From contig JBBPEB010000020.1 in NCBI GenBank assembly GCA_039096225.1, positions 81,001-145,000 on the forward strand: a DNA stretch of 64,000 nucleotides, given 5' to 3'. This stretch comes from Blastocystis sp. Blastoise. Lineage: Eukaryota; Sar; Bigyra; Opalinata; Blastocystidae. The notes beneath the pieces are model-generated. The model did no database searches, was not told the origin of the DNA, and saw nothing but the letters and a program-made list of their open reading frames with translations. Shown piece after piece: positions 1-25,165 of the stretch. A program made the position numbers and the translations under genes. Within the stretch, counting starts at the first letter, position 1. Each line of letters starts with the position of its first letter.

Positions 1-226
1 AAGAAAATAAAAAAAAAAAAGTCAGATAATAGAACAACAAAAAAGAAGAAGAAGAATCGACTAAAGACTAGAAATAATTTAAAATAAGAAAACAAAAAAT
101 GAAAAAAAAATGAAAAAATAAATCACAGAAAAAGAAGTTTAGATTGAAATGAATTCTATATAAAGAACGAAAATAAAGAAAGAAATGCTGAAAAACAATG
201 AAAAAATAGTATATATATATAATTGA
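1..226. other. A/T-rich flank downstream of the FHA-kinase gene
   Basis: This stretch is purine-rich on the plus strand (runs of A with scattered GAAG) and lies 3' of the minus-strand kinase gene. I see no gene in it. A 62-residue open frame on the minus strand is Lys/Asn/Ile-rich and has no support from composition or neighbours. Confidence 0.6.
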
Positions 227-6137
<5,911 letters not shown>

Positions 6138-6754
6138 TTTTGCCACGAAAACTTCAATTAATGTTTTTGGTTTTTTTAATAAGTTTCAAATTGAACTTCT
6201 ACTGTTGTTATATTCTAATACACACTTGAACTTTTTAATGAATAAATAAATTAGAAGAAAAAATAAATAATTAATGTGCACTTTTTATTTCATTTCTTTT
6301 GACACAATATTATTTTTTAACTATGTCTTATTAAATAATCATGGGAATCCTCGTGTCAAATAAAAAAATGAAAATTGATAATTGTTCCAAAATGATAGAA
6401 ATGACAGTTTTAAAATATTTGAATTTAAATTATATTAGTTTGTGATAGATTCGAATTAAGGATAGAAAATAAAAGATAATATAGTTCCATCTGAATAGGA
6501 GTAGAAGTTTGATGGAAAGTAATTAAATAAAATAGATTATTTTAAGAAAAATAAAAGTAATGGAGAAATAAAGGGTGAGAAAAATGATGAAAATGATTTA
6601 TTTGACTGTGAGAATACAATCATACTAGACAATGAATAACGAACAATACAAAGTATATAATAACAAAAAAAATAAAGTAAAAAATAACATAGAACAAATA
6701 GAATGAACAAATGGGATATAATACTAGACCATAAAGAATAAACTAAAATCTACA
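6138..6754. other. Intergenic region between NSUN5-like gene (3') and kinase gene (5')
   Basis: About 620 bp upstream of the kinase ATG and downstream of the methyltransferase stop. No open frame of note and no recognisable core promoter beyond general A/T richness. It contains one full copy of the dispersed GC-cored motif at 6334-6348 (aataatcatgggaat), which shows that the motif is not confined to coding sequence. Confidence 0.6.
6334..6348 (+). repeat. Dispersed GC-cored motif, intergenic copy
   Basis: aataatcatgggaat, a full match to the consensus AATAAYCRYGGGAAT, outside any gene I can call. Confidence 0.75.
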
Positions 6755-7325
6755 TTAAAGAGGGACCATCTTATGATTTCTCTTAGTATTCGATCGAACC
6801 TTTTTGTGTGTGTGAACAAGATGTTGAGTTGAATTTGATGATTCTTCTTTCTTAATTTCAGGTTTAATTATAATTTCTTCTTTAGGTTTTCTCCATTGTT
6901 CTAATGCATCTTCATGAATATCCTTAGCATCTGAACGAATAAATAAAGCAACAAAGAAACCTTGTTTTAATTCACTATCGATGTTACAACGAACACAACA
7001 GTTCGATTGATCTTCAGTCAAACCATCACAGGACTATATATATAATTGTCATATTATAAATTATTCATATCATTTTCATATTATAAAATAGATAATTAAT
7101 GATAAAAAAATAATAATAATAAAAAGAGATTTATATAAACTATATCTTTATATATATATACAACTCCCCTAGTATTCCAAGAAGGAAGAGCCACAGCCAA
7201 TTTCCATCGTTCTACACCATCATGTGTCTCTATATCATATGCTAATGCATCACGAACTACTTTCTCATTCTCTTCTTTCATTATAGAACAAGTAGAATAA
7301 CTATATATATAGTATTGATAATAAG

Positions 7326-7419
<94 letters not shown>

Positions 7420-7423
7420 TACA

Positions 7424-7485
<62 letters not shown>

Positions 7486-7632
7486 TATACGTAATTCTCT
7501 CTACGTTGGGGAATTCAAAGGCATGAGTAAGAGCGTGTAATTGAAAAGAAGACAGTTTCTTGAGACGATCTGTTGATGGCATCTTGGTATCCTATAGAGT
7601 AATAATAATATATATAATATATAATATATAAC

Positions 7633-7678
<46 letters not shown>

Positions 7679-7816
7679 CTATATATATACAAGAATATTA
7701 TTTGTCATTCCAGTACCAGAGCATGAGGGATCTAACAGAATAGCACGTGCTTCATTGAAAATAGGATTCTTCTCGTCGATTTGAAGAAAATCTTGATTTA
7801 AGCAAGTAACCTAGAA

Positions 7817-7862
<46 letters not shown>

Positions 7863-9144
7863 TATACGTTATTTGCTTTCATTTGTGTGACTCTAGATTG
7901 TAATAATTCATAACGGCTCTTATCTTTATCACATGCATATACTTTACCTCTATATATAATAATAATAATAATAATATATTATTATTATTATTAAAATAAA
8001 TAAAATATATTTGAAAAAAAAATTTCATGAAAATATCCATATATATATATACCTCTTTCCTAAAATAGCAGCACAATGAGTGGTTTTATTTCCAGGAGCA
8101 GCACAAGCATCGATAACCGAATAATCGCGGGAATCCTTAGGTAATTCACCTAATAAGATATTCGCAGGAAAACAGGAAGGTTTGCTCTATATAATATATA
8201 TAATACATATAATACATTTAATATATATAATATAATATATATTATATAATACATATACCTAGCATAAACAATAATAATAACGTTATATATATACTTGAAT
8301 GACAAGAGATCCTTTTGTGACTAGTTCATGATCATGTATATCTAGAGTAGAAGGAATATTAATTAGATTAGGTATATCCTTATCTTCTTTTATATCCTTA
8401 GAAAGCTCTATATATATATATATAATAATACTATTTTTATATAAATAAAAGAAAAATAATAAAAATATAATAAAAATAATGAATAAAACATAATATTGCA
8501 TAAAATAGAATTGAAATAATAATAAAAAACAATATAAAACAACATAAATAATAATTAAATAAAATATAACAACATAAATAATAAATACTTTTAAGTTCTT
8601 TGATAGCATCAGCTTTTGTTGTAGAACAAGTATTAATACGAACAAAACGAGGTATCTAGATCTTCATAAATAAATACAATAATCATAAATTACTTGTGTA
8701 TGATCATTTGCAGCAGTAATAACACTTTCAACTTTTTTATCCATATCACCACGTTTAGTTGTCTTTAATCTTTCGAGAATATCTCGTATCTCCTTATCGT
8801 TCTCTTTAATGATCTTAGCTAACTTACCACCACCAGATATCTTTTTACCAAAGAGATGATCATATAACATAACAAAAAGAAGAGCTCTAGAAGAAATCTT
8901 CTGCTTAGAAAGAGACGATTGATAATAAATAGCATTCAAAACATCGGTAGCTTTCAATGTTTTATAAGCTAATGCATAAAGCTTTGTCTATAGAATATGT
9001 ATATTGATAAAGAAAGGAACTGATGAACATGAAAAAAAATACTTTGTTATCAAATTCGTTTGAGAAAGTCAAAGTCTTTAAAGAACCATTCTTATCCCAA
9101 AACTTTTGAATAATCTTAGCAGCATTATTATACACGAGAGACAT
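6755..9144 (-). CDS. NOL1/NOP2/Sun family RNA (cytosine-5) methyltransferase, NSUN5/Rcm1-like
   Basis: Predicted SAM-dependent m5C methyltransferase; NSUN5/Rcm1 orthologues modify large-subunit rRNA in the nucleolus. About 10 exons give a product near 480 residues; ATG at 9144, stop at 6755-6757. Visible motifs in order: an N-terminal helical region (MSLVYNNAAKIIQKFWDK), RVNT-like IPRFVRINT (about 8650), the SAM-binding motif DACAAPGNKT (about 8100), ACDKDKSR, the motif IV catalytic segment DPSCSGTGM (about 7715) with its Cys, and motif VI YSTCSI, split across an intron at 7530/7297, with the second conserved Cys. DPSCSG plus TCS marks the NOP2/Sun family, and the N-terminal pattern with DPSCSGTGM favours NSUN5 over NOP2 or NSUN2. 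The C-terminus is a Lys/Glu-rich tail (KPKEEIIIKPEIKKEE). One dispersed GC-cored motif (8120-8134) lies in the exon encoding DSRDY. The subtype is an inference. Confidence 0.85.
7330..7482. repeat. (AAT)n microsatellite within an NSUN5-like intron
   Basis: Two nearly pure trinucleotide tracts, separated near 7419 by 'tacaa', fill the intron that splits motif VI (YSTCS). A shorter tract lies at 7639-7677 in the next upstream intron. Confidence 0.95.
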
Positions 9145-9206
9145 TTATTCACTTTTCTATATAAATATGTATTTGTATGGTTTCTTCAAACAACAACAAA
9201 AAAAAA

Positions 9207-9251
9207 AATATCTGTCAAACGCGTATTGTTTTTTTCTCAAACGCGTATTTT
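9207..9251 (+). repeat. Left terminal inverted repeat (45 bp)
   Basis: It reads aatatctgtcaaacgcgtat at its outer end and repeats caaacgcgtat 23 bp further in. It pairs with 11956-12000 with one mismatch. It is GC-rich compared with its surroundings. Confidence 0.9.
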
Positions 9252-11955
9252 CTCAAGATTATTTTCTAAAATAAAAGAATAACTGTGATATTTTTTTCTT
9301 AGCTATATAACTTTTTATGTCAAGCTTCAGTGCTATTACACACAACATATGATTAAATATTTCATTAGTGCCTTATGAAGAAGAAAAATAAGAGTCAAAT
9401 TGTATTCATTTCAAGGGTGTACTCTGTCAAACTTTGTTAGGTCATTCTGATTTCGTAAATACACATAGAGAATGAGTTCTGACATAATCTTGTCGACAAA
9501 TAAGTCTTTGAAACTGTCTTCTAGGTCGTGATACTGAACTTCATATTCTTTGTTTGTTTTAATTTATTATGATTTACTTTCTACAGAGTACTTTAAATAT
9601 ATTGTAATGACTTAAAAGCTAAATATATGAGATAAAATTTTGAATGGGTTGAAATCCCTATTATAAATAATCAGATTCTTCTCAAATTGATTTCAACTAT
9701 TGTACTATGATTAAATGATTGAACTAATTAATAAAATAAATAAAACAATAAATATATTTGTCATGTCATAATTCTATTTTTCAGGTTTCTGTCTTTTATT
9801 TCAGACAGTCATATTTTTATTTTTAGGTTGCATATGACGTGAATATTTTTCATAATAATTTTTGTAGATTATAAAATATTTTATAATTATTAGAATTGTA
9901 AATGATTAACTTCCAATATCATCAAACTAAAAATAATTATATTTTCTTGAGTACCAAATACTTTTGACTACAACAATAAGCAAAAAACATAAAAATTAGT
10001 TCTTCATAGTTTATTAACACTAAACAGAAAATTTGATTTATTATGGATTTGCAAGCGTCTAGTTTCACCAAATTGATTTATTTATAATTTTAATTTATAG
10101 TTATAAGATATATGTTATGTGAACTTTAATATTATGTTAATAAATATCTTTTTAATATTTTCCTTATGGAGAAAAATAATCATTTTCAATTGACGTTAAA
10201 GTGTTTTTCTAAAAAAGGGTTGTTACACTTAGTGATAGTTCTTGATAATTATTGAATTAAAAACAAAAAAAATATATTCTTATATATTTAACACTCTCTT
10301 ATATAAATATTCAAATGATATTTTAAAAAACAAATAATTCTTACTGGTATAAAGAAAGCTGCTAAAAGAAAGAAAAAGCCAAAAAAAAAATGATTTTTTT
10401 CTGTTATTAATTAATGTCAGGTTACCTATCTCTTCATGTAGATTGGGAACAGTTTATATATATTAAATTAGTACAATGTTAAGTATCTCTATTTAGTAAA
10501 ATATAGATTTATATATAAATATTTTAATATTTATTAACACAAAAGAAATTATATGTATATGGCTTTTTGAGTTTTTTACACTTTTTTCTTTTTTCCCATA
10601 TTGAAAAATAGAAATTCAAAAGTATGTGCAGTTTCAAACTGTTTATATGCTTGCTATTACATTATGATAGTGAAAATTCTAGAATCAATACATTATGATA
10701 CAACACAATGAAATGCATTTTTTTCATACTTTTTGACAATAAAGTAATATAAATTATAAATAAATTTCAGAATTTTAAATTATTTAAAAATGATAGATAT
10801 TCGACTATAGTTGCAAAAAATATAATAAAGAGAAATAAACACATAAAGAAAACATATATATATTTGACATAATATACATTTTTTAAAAACTCGTTTTAGG
10901 GTATTGTTATCATGCCCTTGAATCAATAAATATTTCATTAATTGTTTTCAAGGTTTATATATATAATATAGATTGATAGATGCATAATATACCAAAATTT
11001 CAATACTCTGTGACTTATTATTAACCGTCAAAATATCATAGTTAGTTAGTGTTTTTATGAAAAACAATAAAAAATGTAAAAAAAAATAAAATCCTCTTTT
11101 TGAAACACTAAATTTAATTTCAAATATTTTAATATAAATAATATAAATAAGCACGGCTTATATTTTATACATATATAAAAATAGAAACTAGTTAATCATT
11201 CTATGAACTTCAGTAATCAGGAATATTCATGGAGTAAAGGAATGAGTGTGAAATTTTTTGTTGTCTTTTTCATTATTCTTAATTTTTATTATATGTTTAT
11301 ACATAGATATTATTTTATAAATAACTTGACATATTATTTCTTTAACTAATTTATTTTATGAGTAGGATTGTTAACTCAATATATAAAACTATAAAAAACA
11401 GTTGTTAATTGTGTGTCTAAAGGTAGTGTATTTCTTAATGTTAAGTGATTATTTTATCATTTATATTAGTCTTGATTTAGGGTTGATTATAATATCCAAC
11501 AAATAATGATTTTTAATGATAATAATATGAGAATTAGCACTAAATTATTGATAAGATATTACTAATTTTTAAGATAGATACGTTAACAATAATTGCAGAC
11601 GATATAGACCTCATTTATGTTGTAATAGACTAATTTTGAAAGAACATTATTCAAGTGATATTTGCTCAAACTCATTTGAGTGAAAATTATTTGTATATTC
11701 TTGAAGATAAACATATTCTTATATATTTTTTAGATTAACTCTTTTTAATAAGTCGCTCTTGTCATTAAAAAAGTTGGTACTATAAAATAAGACGAGCAAC
11801 TTTGTGTACTGATTTTTCATTGTGTATTATGTGTATACACTTCATATTTATGAAGTAGTCTCTGATAGATTAGAAAAGAGTTTATGCAAAAAATTATTTA
11901 AAAAAAATAAATATCAACTGAGTTCAACCAAAAACAAAATATACACAAAAACATA

Positions 11956-12000
11956 AAAATACGCGTTTGAGAAAAAAACGATACGCGTTTGACAGATATT
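11956..12000 (-). repeat. Right terminal inverted repeat (45 bp)
   Basis: Reverse complement of the left arm with a single substitution. Internal sequence next to the two arms shows no further symmetry, so the repeat ends sharply at about 45 bp. Confidence 0.9.
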
Positions 12001-12278
12001 TCCATGGAAAAAGTTGTGAGTCTTTTTTTTCATTTTTTTCTTTTTGAAACTAACAAATACATATTTACGTATATAGAATTCATAGGAAATAGCAAAAGTA
12101 AGAGAGATGAATAAAAATGGAGTTTTAAGAATAATATAAAAAACAATAATTGCTATTCTGTTGAAGATACTTCATTTAAAAACGACCCACGTAAAAGAGA
12201 AAAATAGAGAAAAATGGAAAACAGGCAGATAAAAACATTTTGGTGAATGTATTTCACTAGATTCAATTTTAAAGAAAT

Positions 12279-14552
12279 CTATTTAGAAATGAATTGCTTT
12301 TGGAGGGATATAAAATCTTTATAATTAACATTCTCCTGTAATTCAGAAGCTGACGACTAGTAAGATAAAGAGAAAAATAGAATTATGGATTGATTAGAGT
12401 AATTATGTATATATAGAAATATATATATGAGATATATGTACATAGAATAAATCAGGAGCTGCTGTTTTTGATGTAACTAAAAATAAATAGAAATTATCAT
12501 CAATTTTTGAACTAAATATCATCTTTTTGAATATATCATCGTATAATGAAAATCTATATATATAAATTAATCATTATATCTATAAATATATGAATTAAAG
12601 TTATAATCTATTTGAAATTAATAAATAAATAATAATAAAAAATATGTTTATATAACAAACTATAAAAATAATAAAAAAAGTTATAAATAATATAAATAAT
12701 AATAATAATATATATATACCTTTTATTATTAGAAGATTCGATGTCTTTAACAATCATACAAATAGTAGGCCAATAAGGTTTATCTTGAATATCTGTAATT
12801 GATGGGTATATATATGTATATATCCATTGGGATAAACCCAAAGGGTATGATATATCTTCTCCACTGTAGAAATAACCACGGGAATTATATGAAAATAAAG
12901 AAAATAAATTGAATAAGTTATTATTATTATATATTTGAGAAAAAGAAATAATAAAATATAATATGTAAAATTTATATCTATGTATATATATGTACATAAT
13001 ATCATTCATAGAAAAACAAGGAGATCCATATATAGCTTGTTCTTTTGTATATAATTTATTACTTTTCAATATAAATAATACAGTATCTTTATCATTATCT
13101 ATAAATAAATAAATATAAATATAAAAATAAATATAAAAATAAATATAAACAAAAATATAAATAAATAAATACATAAGTAAACAAAAAGATAAATATATAT
13201 ACATATAGGATTTGAATAGAGTTGAATAAGTTTTTCAGCTACTTTTGGAACATGATGATTTTCATCCTGATTCAGCATTGATCTGAAAAAAGAATAAAAG
13301 AATAAATAAAAATGATTTTTAATAATATGAATTAATTGTAATAAAATTTGAAAAAGAGGTGGAGAAATAAATGTATTCATTTGTATTGATAACCTATATA
13401 TAGAAAACACCTAATAATAATATATATAATTAATATAAAAATAACTAATATAAATAGAATTAATATAAAAAAAACTAATATAAATAGAATTAATATAAAA
13501 ATAACTAATATAAATAGGATTAATATAAAAATAACTAATATAAATAGAATTAATATAAAAATAACTAATATAAATAGAATTAAATAATATATATATATAT
13601 ACTTTTCTAATGCATTTAACGAAGTGATTGCCATAGGATAAGAATATAAACAAACAGAAGAATGATAAAATATAACATGATATAACACATGTAATGTTAT
13701 ATAATTACGTTCTGCTAATTCCTATAAATATATATATATATATACTATGAACTATTAAGAGTATATATGAATAAATATATGATTATATATATCAACATAT
13801 TCTTATCTTATATTATTTTTACATTTTTATATTATACTATCTTAAATATCATTTATAAAACATACTTTATAAAGATCTTCAATAGTAGAAAGTTCTTTTA
13901 GAAGTTCTACAAGTTGATTAAAATCATGAAAATAACGCATATAAAAGGAAGTAATTGAATGATTCATATTTGTAGAAATATCAATATTTATCGTATTCCA
14001 CCAATCACTCTTAAAACTATCGTTTATAAAGAATTTCAATAGTTGATATATATATAATGAAGACTATATAATTAGAAAAAAAAATATATATCTTTCATTA
14101 GTGGAAAAAAAAACAAAACGTATACTTTCCAAATAATCTGATAGGACGATAGATCGGATTTCGGAATCTAGATTATATATTATATAATTAATTAACATAT
14201 ATACGTTCTCAATAGTATCTTCTTCAGCGCTTTCATTCACGAGACTCAACGTATATATCCTATTTATCAGATACAAATAACAAGAATGACGATGTTATAT
14301 CATACATACTTTTTCTGAATATTAAGAAGTGACGAATATCGTACTAAACATAAAAAATGTCAACAAATTTGATTTATTAAAGATAAATAGTATAAATATA
14401 AAAATACGAGATTCCTCTAGTGACGTTTCAGACACTATTATATCACGAGCCTAGAATAAAAAATGATTTGAAATTACATTCTTGGTAAATACTTTTTCAT
14501 ATTCGCATGCAAGGAGATAATCAACATATTTCTTTAAAAACGAAGAGTCCAT
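12279..14552 (-). CDS. Multi-exon protein of unknown function
   Basis: I do not recognise the family. ATG at 14552 (MDSSFLKKYVDYLLACEYEK), TAG at 12279-12281; exon joins in consistent frame give a product of about 500 residues. Exons encode SLRYSSLLNIQKK, IYTLSLVNESAEEDTIEN, a segment near 14050-13867 ending ELSTIEDLYK, ELAERNYITLHVLYHV (about 13720-13610), a hydrophobic helical exon (about 13400-13206, RSMLNQDENHHVPKVAEKL), DNDKDTVLFILKSNKLYT (about 13100), GEDISYPLGLSQWIYTYIYP (about 12870), and finally DIFKKMIFSSKIDDNFYLF (about 12530) and ELQENVNYKDFISLQKQF. It appears mostly helical, with no catalytic motif, signal peptide or clear membrane segment, which would suit a scaffold or solenoid protein. 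Introns include a 30-bp minisatellite. It is divergently oriented to the giant membrane-protein gene at 15431. Confidence 0.6.
12871..12885 (+). repeat. Dispersed GC-cored motif, probable intron copy
   Basis: aataaccacgggaat lies in what I read as an intron (GTACATATAT to TTTCTACAG on the minus strand) of the unknown gene at 12279-14552. Confidence 0.7.
13431..13590. repeat. 30-bp minisatellite (about 5 copies) in an intron
   Basis: Unit ataactaatataaatagaa plus ttaatataaaa, repeated with exact 30-bp period and a few substitutions (for example aaaactaat in the second copy and aatagg in the third). Because the period is a multiple of three and the unit lacks stops in two minus frames, it creates spurious open frames of the FILVIFIL / SYFYINSIYI type. 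It lies between the exons ending NALEK and starting VFSIYRLS. Confidence 0.9.
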
Positions 14553-15430
14553 TTTACATATAAATAAGTAAAACACAAAAGAAAACAGTTGATTATAATT
14601 CTATAAAGAAACCGTGAAAAGTCTATTTTTTTGTTATTTCACTAGTAAAATAACCACGGATACAATAATTTGGAAGAAAAATAAAAAAATTAAAGTTAAT
14701 GCCCTTAAAGGCGAACACAGTTCCTGCTGTTACTGTTGTGTTTCTCCTTTAAGTAAAACTCATTTATTTATGGGAATATTTTTTTCTCTTCAGGAAAATG
14801 ACAGTAGTTTCGTGATTCCAGATGAAATGATTTTATTGGTATTTGAGGAAATACTATGGGAGATTCAGCTTTGTAATTGGTTAAAAAATTCATAAAAAAA
14901 AGTAAAATGTCCTCAAAAAGAAATCAGAATATTTTTCATGAATACTATTCAGGGTGTGCCAAAACTGCGCTTTTAGCGCAAAGTGCGCTTATTGATGCTA
15001 TTTTTGCGCTTAAACGATTATTTTACATTTTCTCTCTGATTATTTATTTTTTTCACTTGAAAATAGTTCGGTTTTGTGTAGCACGTCAAGATAAGCTCAA
15101 AAACAATGTCTTTGAAAAAATACCGACGGTTTTTAAGAAAATTATACTTGTTTTTTTATTTTTTTAGTGATTTTTTAATTATTTTTTGACTGATTCTTCA
15201 GTGTTTTTTTGTAAAAACTGGCTCTTTTTGCGCTTTTTTTCCCCATTTCCCGCTGAAAGAGGTCCTGCCTGATGACCCCTGATACTATTCATTTCTCTCT
15301 GTATTTTTAAATAAAAACAAAAGAGTCAGTCTTTTCGTTTTTCCTTTTAACTATTTTCTTCTTTTTTATGAAGACTCATATCCATTTCTTAGAATTGTTA
15401 GTTTCTTTCATTAATTAAAATATTGATAAT
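14553..15430. other. Divergent intergenic region with a GC-rich GCGCTT cluster
   Basis: This 880-bp region separates the divergent start codons of the unknown gene (14552) and the giant membrane protein (15431), so it should hold both promoters. Features seen: an imperfect palindrome at 14704-14753; a cluster of GCGCTT/AGCGC words at about 14965-15010 with another at about 15228; a partial GC-cored motif at 14649-14660 (taaccacgga); and a GC-rich tract at about 15239-15285. Open frames at 14614 and 14877 (93 and 96 codons) have no recognisable content and are not called as genes. Confidence 0.6.
14704..14753. repeat. Imperfect 50-bp palindrome
   Basis: The arms cttaaaggcgaacacag and ctgttgtgtttctccttta can pair around a short centre with a few mismatches or bulges. 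It sits in the divergent intergenic region and could be a cruciform, a protein-binding site or an RNA hairpin; its role is unknown. Confidence 0.6.
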
Positions 15431-24039
<8,609 letters not shown>

Positions 24040-24840
24040 TCATTATTATCTATATATTAAAATTTATATTAAAATTTATGTTATTATTATTATATATATA
24101 TATATATAATTCTGATCAAGTTTGTGAGAATTTGGAAATTATTATTATTTATATATTTAACATTAATATTTATTTATTTGTGCTCTAAACAATCTTTGCT
24201 GTACAATTTTATATTTAATTCTATATATATATTTATTTGTTTATTGATATCTATTGTATTGTTCAATACAATTTATATTAATAATTTGGGGATTTAAGAA
24301 AATATTTTTATAATATTTATATCGTTTTTTTTTAAATATAAGAATATAAATAGTTATATATATATGTTTTCTTTGTTTTCTTTTTCTATGTATATCTGAA
24401 TCTTTTTTCTCTTTTTCGTTTTCCTTTTTTTTATAAATTTTTATAGCAATAATCATATATAGTATTCGCCAACGTATCTTTATTTCAATGTATATTATAT
24501 ACTATTATATATCTTGTTTTATTTCTTATATATGTATATCTCTATTTGTTATCCTATTTTTTTTATCAATAAATATATGTTCATTAATTTATATATATGA
24601 TTATTCAATATGTTATTACCATTAATGAGTATTGTTTAGTTGTGTGAATATATAAATATATAAGATAACAAAAATAAGAAATATATAATTACATGAAATT
24701 ATTGGAAAATGGAAAAGAAAAATAATTCGTGAGAAATAAAATATATATATATATATTTATAATTAAAAAAAAAAGCAAATATATAATAAGCTAAATAATT
24801 ATATTTAAAAAATGATTCTGTATATATATATATATATATA
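24040..24840. other. Convergent intergenic region
   Basis: About 800 bp between the 3' ends of the giant protein gene and the PP4 gene. T-rich and A/T microsatellite sequence only; a 71-codon minus-strand frame of Lys/Ile/Tyr has no support. Confidence 0.6.
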
Positions 24841-25110
24841 TTAAAGGAAATAATCCGGAGGATGAGTCTTTTTAGGGAGTTTTCGATCTTCATTTGGCAT
24901 AGCCTCAAATATCTATATATATATGATTAATATATATATATATATATATGGAATGAATTATATATATATATATGGAAATGAATATTTATATATACGATGA
25001 ATTTTTGTTGATTTTGTTCATCAAGAACTAAAATAGAAGCTTTATTACCACATCTAGATAAATAGTAGTTAAATAATAATAATAATAATAATAATAATAA
25101 AGATGATGAC

Positions 25111-25165
<55 letters not shown>

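Larger units (their letters stand above)
9207..12000. mobile_element. Candidate DNA transposon remnant bounded by 45-bp terminal inverted repeats
   Basis: The sequence at 9207-9251 is the reverse complement of 11956-12000 at 44 of 45 positions (one C/T difference at position 21). Each arm contains two copies of tcaaacgcgtat separated by a T-rich spacer. The enclosed 2.8 kb has no long open frame (best about 68 codons) and almost none of the TA or AAT repeats that fill the rest of the window. Long inverted repeats around a gene-free block are typical of a non-autonomous or decayed cut-and-paste element. I see no clear target-site duplication: the left flank is poly-A and the right flank begins tccatgg. 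An alternative is a pair of inverted regulatory arrays, since ACGCGT is also the MluI cell-cycle box known from fungi. Confidence 0.55.

Noticed and set aside
14614-15167. Two open frames (93 and 96 codons) in the divergent region at 14614 and 14877
   Set aside because: No recognisable motif, biased composition, and they lie across the expected promoter region.
15230-15290. C/D-box snoRNA-like words (ctgatgacccctga)
   Set aside because: The C-like and D-like boxes are only a few bases apart and no terminal stem or guide region is visible.
24241-24456. 71-codon Lys/Ile-rich frame on the minus strand
   Set aside because: Low-complexity composition in a convergent intergenic region with no homology signal.
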